Shown: in pieces, positions 7,885-9,859 of the stretch
How the letters are laid out: each line of letters starts with the position of its first letter
Numbering within the stretch: position 1 is the stretch's first letter
Origin: Candidatus Kapaibacterium sp.
GTDB taxonomy: Bacteria; Bacteroidota; Ignavibacteria; Kapaibacteriales; UBA961
NCBI GenBank assembly: GCA_023253875.1
Contig: JALRFC010000045.1
Span: forward strand, 1-9,859
Length of the DNA: 9,859 nt
Reading direction: 5' to 3'
Notes under the pieces: model-generated
Seen by the model: only the letters and a program-made list of their open reading frames with translations
Database searches by the model: none
Told to the model about the DNA's origin: nothing
Program-made: the position numbers and the translations under genes

Positions 7885-8787
7885 TCAGATATGATCAGGA
7901 GGATGATGAGATGTGCTTTCCAAATGCGTCACGATATCACATGGTTGCATTATTGAAGTAGCAATCAATTGTTCAATTTCTGTTGCCTGTAAATGCGCAT
8001 GTTCAATTGTAGTATCATCGGGGAATTGAAGGTGAAAATCGATGTAGACATAATTTCCTGAAACTCTCAAACGCAATCTGTGAAATGATATTCCTAAATC
8101 ATCACATTGCTGTTGCAAAATGGTGTTGACCGAAGTAAAAAGTTCAGGATCAGTTTTATCCATCAAGCCCTGCACACTTCTTCGAATGAGTTTTCCTCCT
8201 TCGAAAATGATATTGGCTCCAAAAAATAAAGCCATGAGTGGATCAATCCAATAAGCTCCCGTGAGAAAAGCAAGTAGCAAACCTGCAATGGCACCGGCAG
8301 AAGTCCATGCATCAGTGAGAATATGACGACCATTTGCTTCAATGATGAATGAACTATTATTCTTTCCTGTTTTGACTAAATAGAGTCCAAGGATAGTATT
8401 GATGACTGCAGCAGTGGCAGTGAGGGCGGTTCCATAACCTACCTGTTCGAGTGTGACACCTGAAATCAACTTATCAATGGCAGTTTGAATAATGATGATT
8501 GCTGCAAGTATGATGAGTGCGCCTTCGAGTCCTGCCGAGAAGAATGTGATTTTATCATGTCCGAAATGATGATCTTCATCCGGTGGCCGATACGTGATAC
8601 GAAGGCTATACCACGCAAATCCAACTGCGGCAATATGGACGATGGTTTCCATTGCATCGGAAAAGATGGCAATTGACCCCGTTAAAAGATATGCAGACCA
8701 TTTCTGTCCCAGCATGAGTATTCCCACAATAAGGGAAATATTCATAGCTCTGGATTCTGATTTTGAAGGAAGATGTGCTGAATTCAC
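7885..8787 (-). CDS. Cation diffusion facilitator (CDF) divalent metal exporter
   Basis: A 300-residue inner-membrane protein of the CDF family, which exports Zn2+, Fe2+, Mn2+ or similar ions in exchange for protons. Motifs in order: IAIFSDAMETIVHI (39-52) in TM2, the loop YRPPDEDHHFGHDKITFFS (66-84), HILTDAWTS (155-163) in TM5, and WIDPLMAL (180-187) in TM6. A cytoplasmic domain follows (about 205-290). Transport-site residues by alignment memory are E47, H51, H155 and D159; the TM2 pair differs from the Asp/Asp or His/Asp of well-studied members. The C-terminus is histidine-rich (HHPPDH). The start is GTG at 8787, with an in-frame TGA two codons upstream; a promoter box at 8827-8820 gives a leader similar to that of E1 and supports it. 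An ATG at 8745 is the alternative start. The metal cannot be predicted. Confidence 0.92.
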   Translation of the reverse strand: MNSAHLPSKSESRAMNISLIVGILMLGQKWSAYLLTGSIAIFSDAMETIVHIAAVGFAWYSLRITYRPPDEDHHFGHDKITFFSAGLEGALIILAAIIIIQTAIDKLISGVTLEQVGYGTALTATAAVINTILGLYLVKTGKNNSSFIIEANGRHILTDAWTSAGAIAGLLLAFLTGAYWIDPLMALFFGANIIFEGGKLIRRSVQGLMDKTDPELFTSVNTILQQQCDDLGISFHRLRLRVSGNYVYIDFHLQFPDDTTIEHAHLQATEIEQLIATSIMQPCDIVTHLESTSHHPPDHI

Positions 8788-8819
8788 TGATCAAATCCAT
8801 ATTGACATGAAATGAATCA

Positions 8820-8850
8820 CAAATTTAGTCATACAAAATGCTCGATGAAA
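8820..8850 (-). promoter_or_regulatory. Probable promoter of the CDF transporter gene
   Basis: On the minus strand, TTTC (8850-8847, one mismatch to TTTG), 19 bases, then TAAATTTG (8827-8820), a perfect TAnnTTTG. The GTG at 8787 is 32 bases past the box, the same distance as in the E1 gene. No metal-regulator operator was recognised. Confidence 0.55.
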
Positions 8851-8899
8851 GATAAATTATTTGTGGAAAGAAAGCCCCGAAAAAAGGCTCTAAAAACAC

Positions 8900-8907
8900 T
8901 ATGTTTG
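8900..8907 (+). promoter_or_regulatory. Possible -7 box of dnaE
   Basis: TATGTTTG matches TAnnTTTG and lies 21 bases before the dnaE ATG. No TTTG occurs 19-21 bases upstream; the nearest (8860-8863) is 36 bases away. Only the -7 half is supported. Confidence 0.45.
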
Positions 8908-8928
8908 CACCGAATCTAAAGACCAACT

Positions 8929-9339
8929 ATGCCTGACTTCGTACATCTCCATAATCACACACATTACTCTCTGCTCGATGCCGCATGCAAGCCTGAACAA
9001 TTGATTGAGGCCGCCAAAGCAGATGGACAAACATCTATTGCTCTAACTGATCATGGAGTGATGTTTGGTTGTTTTGAATTTTATAAAAAAGCCAAGAAAG
9101 CAGGAATAAAGCCACTTTTGGGTTGTGAAGTCTATGTTGCAAATGGCAGTCGCTTTGATATGACAGCCAGAAAAGGCGGGAATAAAAGACGTAATTATTA
9201 TCATTTGGTATTGCTTGCCAAAAATGATATTGGCTATAAAAATCTGATGAAGCTCACCACATTGGGGCATACTGAGGGTTTCTACTATAAACCAAGAATA
9301 GATCAAGTCCACATTCGAACTCCCAATACTTTCCGTTGA
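8929..9339 (+). CDS. dnaE: DNA polymerase III alpha subunit, N-terminal fragment cut off by a foreign junction
   Basis: DnaE is the catalytic subunit of the replicative polymerase, normally more than 1000 residues. Here the N-terminal PHP domain is intact for 125 residues: HLHNHTHYSLLDAA (6-19) with metal-binding H8 and H10, IALTDHGVMFG (37-47), PLLGCEVYV (62-70), YYHLVLLAKNDIGYKNLMKL (90-109) and EGFYYKPRID (116-125). After D125 (codon 9301-9303) homology stops at once: the next eleven codons are unlike DnaE and end at TGA 9337-9339. The change coincides with GATC at 9301-9304 and a drop in G+C. The native gene therefore ends at about 9303 in this molecule. A chimeric join is more likely than a broken essential gene. 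No Shine-Dalgarno; start supported by the usual N-terminus. Confidence 0.9.
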   Translation: MPDFVHLHNHTHYSLLDAACKPEQLIEAAKADGQTSIALTDHGVMFGCFEFYKKAKKAGIKPLLGCEVYVANGSRFDMTARKGGNKRRNYYHLVLLAKNDIGYKNLMKLTTLGHTEGFYYKPRIDQVHIRTPNTFR

Positions 9340-9589
9340 AAGTTCTTATCACATACAATGAAGGCACTCTTCCACCTACATTTTTAGGATTGAACATTCT
9401 ATCCCCACCCTCGTAGACAATATGCTCACCAATGTAAAGTATATCGTTATCGAGGGTTATATCATTATTTCGATACCCATCGCTCATTAAATGATAACCC
9501 TCACTAACTTCGTACATTTCATCGTACATCTCATCTTGATAACTAGATGTTTTAAACACCTCGTTACCATTCTTTGTTTTAATAATCAT
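9254..9589 (-). CDS. Unrecognised 111-codon ORF whose 3' end lies in antisense dnaE
   Basis: Begins ATG at 9589, with AAAGGA at 9596-9591 only one base upstream, an unusually short spacing. The first 95 residues are polar and rich in Tyr, Asp and Glu, with a near-repeat DEMYDEMYE (19-27); the phrase FNGKYWEFECGL (84-95) ends just before the junction. The last 16 residues come from the reverse strand of dnaE and are not part of the original protein, so this is a 3'-truncated gene fused to unrelated sequence. I do not recognise the family. Small size, AT-rich coding and tight packing suit a phage or plasmid. No signal peptide or membrane helix is evident. Confidence 0.5.
   Translation of the reverse strand: MIIKTKNGNEVFKTSSYQDEMYDEMYEVSEGYHLMSDGYRNNDITLDNDILYIGEHIVYEGGDRMFNPKNVGGRVPSLYVIRTFNGKYWEFECGLDLFLVYSRNPQYAPMW
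9301..9304. other. Junction between host dnaE and foreign DNA (GATC)
   Basis: The DnaE reading frame is normal up to the Asp codon at 9301-9303 and meaningless after it. From the other side, the minus-strand ORF 9589-9254 reads plausibly down to about here and then continues as antisense dnaE. Both therefore change identity at or within a few bases of GATC. I saw no inverted terminal repeat or duplicated flank, but the far flank is outside the window. Confidence 0.75.
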
Positions 9590-9656
9590 ATCCTTTGATT
9601 TAAGACACTTTTACACCTTGCTTGGTATATTCGTATCAATTAATAATAAAAACTCT

Positions 9657-9815
9657 TTAAATTAGGTCTAAAATCGATGCCAATAATGTTGATAGTATTG
9701 CAAAACACAATCCTACCAATAATAACCATTGGTCTGCATAGAATGTACCTATTGATAAACACATAGCACTACATAGCATAACTATATAAACAGCTATTAC
9801 TTTAATATTTTTCAT
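9657..9815 (-). CDS. Small two-helix membrane protein, unrecognised
   Basis: A 52-residue ORF from ATG (9815) to TAA (9659-9657), which I translated by hand. Two hydrophobic stretches (about 4-25 and 28-52) are separated by FYADQ; there is a basic N-terminus (MKNIK). It could insert as a small two-pass membrane protein, like many phage or plasmid products, but no family is recognised. The start sits within the end of the preceding partial frame. The next ORF starts 67 bases after its stop, in the same direction. No Shine-Dalgarno is visible. Confidence 0.45.
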   Translation of the reverse strand: MKNIKVIAVYIVMLCSAMCLSIGTFYADQWLLLVGLCFAILSTLLASILDLI

Positions 9816-9858
9816 ACAAATATTTTTTGATTTGTTCTATATTCTTTTGCGTAATTCT
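9802..9858 (-). CDS. C-terminal fragment of an unknown ORF at the window edge
   Basis: Reading in from the right edge on the minus strand, one frame gives 18 residues, RITQKNIEQIKKYLYEKY, then TAA at 9804-9802, overlapping the start of the 52-residue ORF by 14 bases. The charged amphipathic-helix look suggests a real protein end. A second frame is also open for 15 codons and stops at a TGA overlapping the same ATG. The window is too short to choose between them. Confidence 0.25.
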   Translation of the reverse strand, partial: RITQKNIEQIKKYLYEKY

Positions 9859-9859
9859 T

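Larger units (their letters stand above)
9304..9859. other. AT-rich foreign tail, possibly phage or plasmid sequence
   Basis: About 556 bases that differ from the rest of the window. Hand counts give about 27% G+C for 9601-9859 and 35% for 9361-9600, against about 42% for 8941-9180 in dnaE. Genes are small, closely packed and all on the minus strand. No TAnnTTTG promoter, integrase, transposase or terminal repeat was seen. Origin is inferred from composition and layout only. Confidence 0.55.

Noticed and set aside
8870..8895. Hairpin AGCC...GGCT upstream of dnaE as a terminator
   Set aside because: Only four base pairs with a nine-base loop, and no gene in the right position that would use it.
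8929..9339. Intein or self-splicing intron in dnaE
   Set aside because: There is no Cys/Ser at the break to start an intein, no in-frame continuation, and no intron-encoded enzyme or intron-like structure seen; the frame stops after eleven unrelated codons.
1..9859. CRISPR array, insertion sequence or defence island
   Set aside because: No regularly spaced repeats, transposase, terminal inverted repeats or recognisable defence domains were found on reading both strands.

Overview
The window reads as chromosomal DNA of a Bacteroidota/Chlorobiota-type (FCB group) bacterium. Three clues support this. (1) Promoters have the Bacteroidota form TTTG-N19/20-TAnnTTTG, seen twice in full: before the E1 gene (minus strand) and before the tRNA-Leu (plus strand). 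(2) The 1010-residue secreted protein ends in a type IX secretion (T9SS) sorting domain. (3) Most host starts lack a Shine-Dalgarno sequence. Kapabacteria or Ignavibacteria-like lineages fit the secreted-protein style, but that placement is a guess.

Layout from the left. Positions 1-1488 (minus) hold the N-terminal 496 residues of a fused alpha/beta 2-oxoacid dehydrogenase E1; the gene runs off the left edge. A 192-base gap carries its promoter and, divergently, the promoter of a tRNA-Leu(GAG) at 1681-1764, which ends in a hairpin terminator. The terminator T-run overlaps the stop codon of an ftsX-like gene (minus, 1799-2656), which lies 9 bases behind an L-asparaginase gene (minus, 2666-3646), so these two probably form an operon. 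A divergent 165-base gap holds a 14-codon ORF with the only strong Shine-Dalgarno sequence in the host part. Then come, on the plus strand, a 1010-residue secreted IgGFc-binding-domain protein and mltG (endolytic transglycosylase, GTG start), 16 bases apart. A convergent cation diffusion facilitator gene (minus, 7885-8787) follows one base after mltG. At 8929 the replicative polymerase gene dnaE begins on the plus strand.

dnaE is normal for 125 residues of its PHP domain, then breaks at about 9303, at a GATC. The remaining ~556 bases are clearly AT-richer (about 27% G+C by hand count in the last 259 bases, against about 42% in the adjacent dnaE). They carry small tightly packed minus-strand ORFs of phage or plasmid style that I do not recognise. 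Because dnaE is essential, a chimeric join (assembly or cloning artefact) is the leading explanation; a real insertion by a mobile element is the alternative.

The rest is mostly housekeeping: central metabolism, envelope and division (FtsX, MltG), metal export and replication. I found no CRISPR array, insertion sequence or recognised defence system. The points most worth a second look are the dnaE junction and its foreign tail, the exchanged Asp/Asn metal-ligand pair in E1, and the SD-led 14-codon ORF before the secreted protein.
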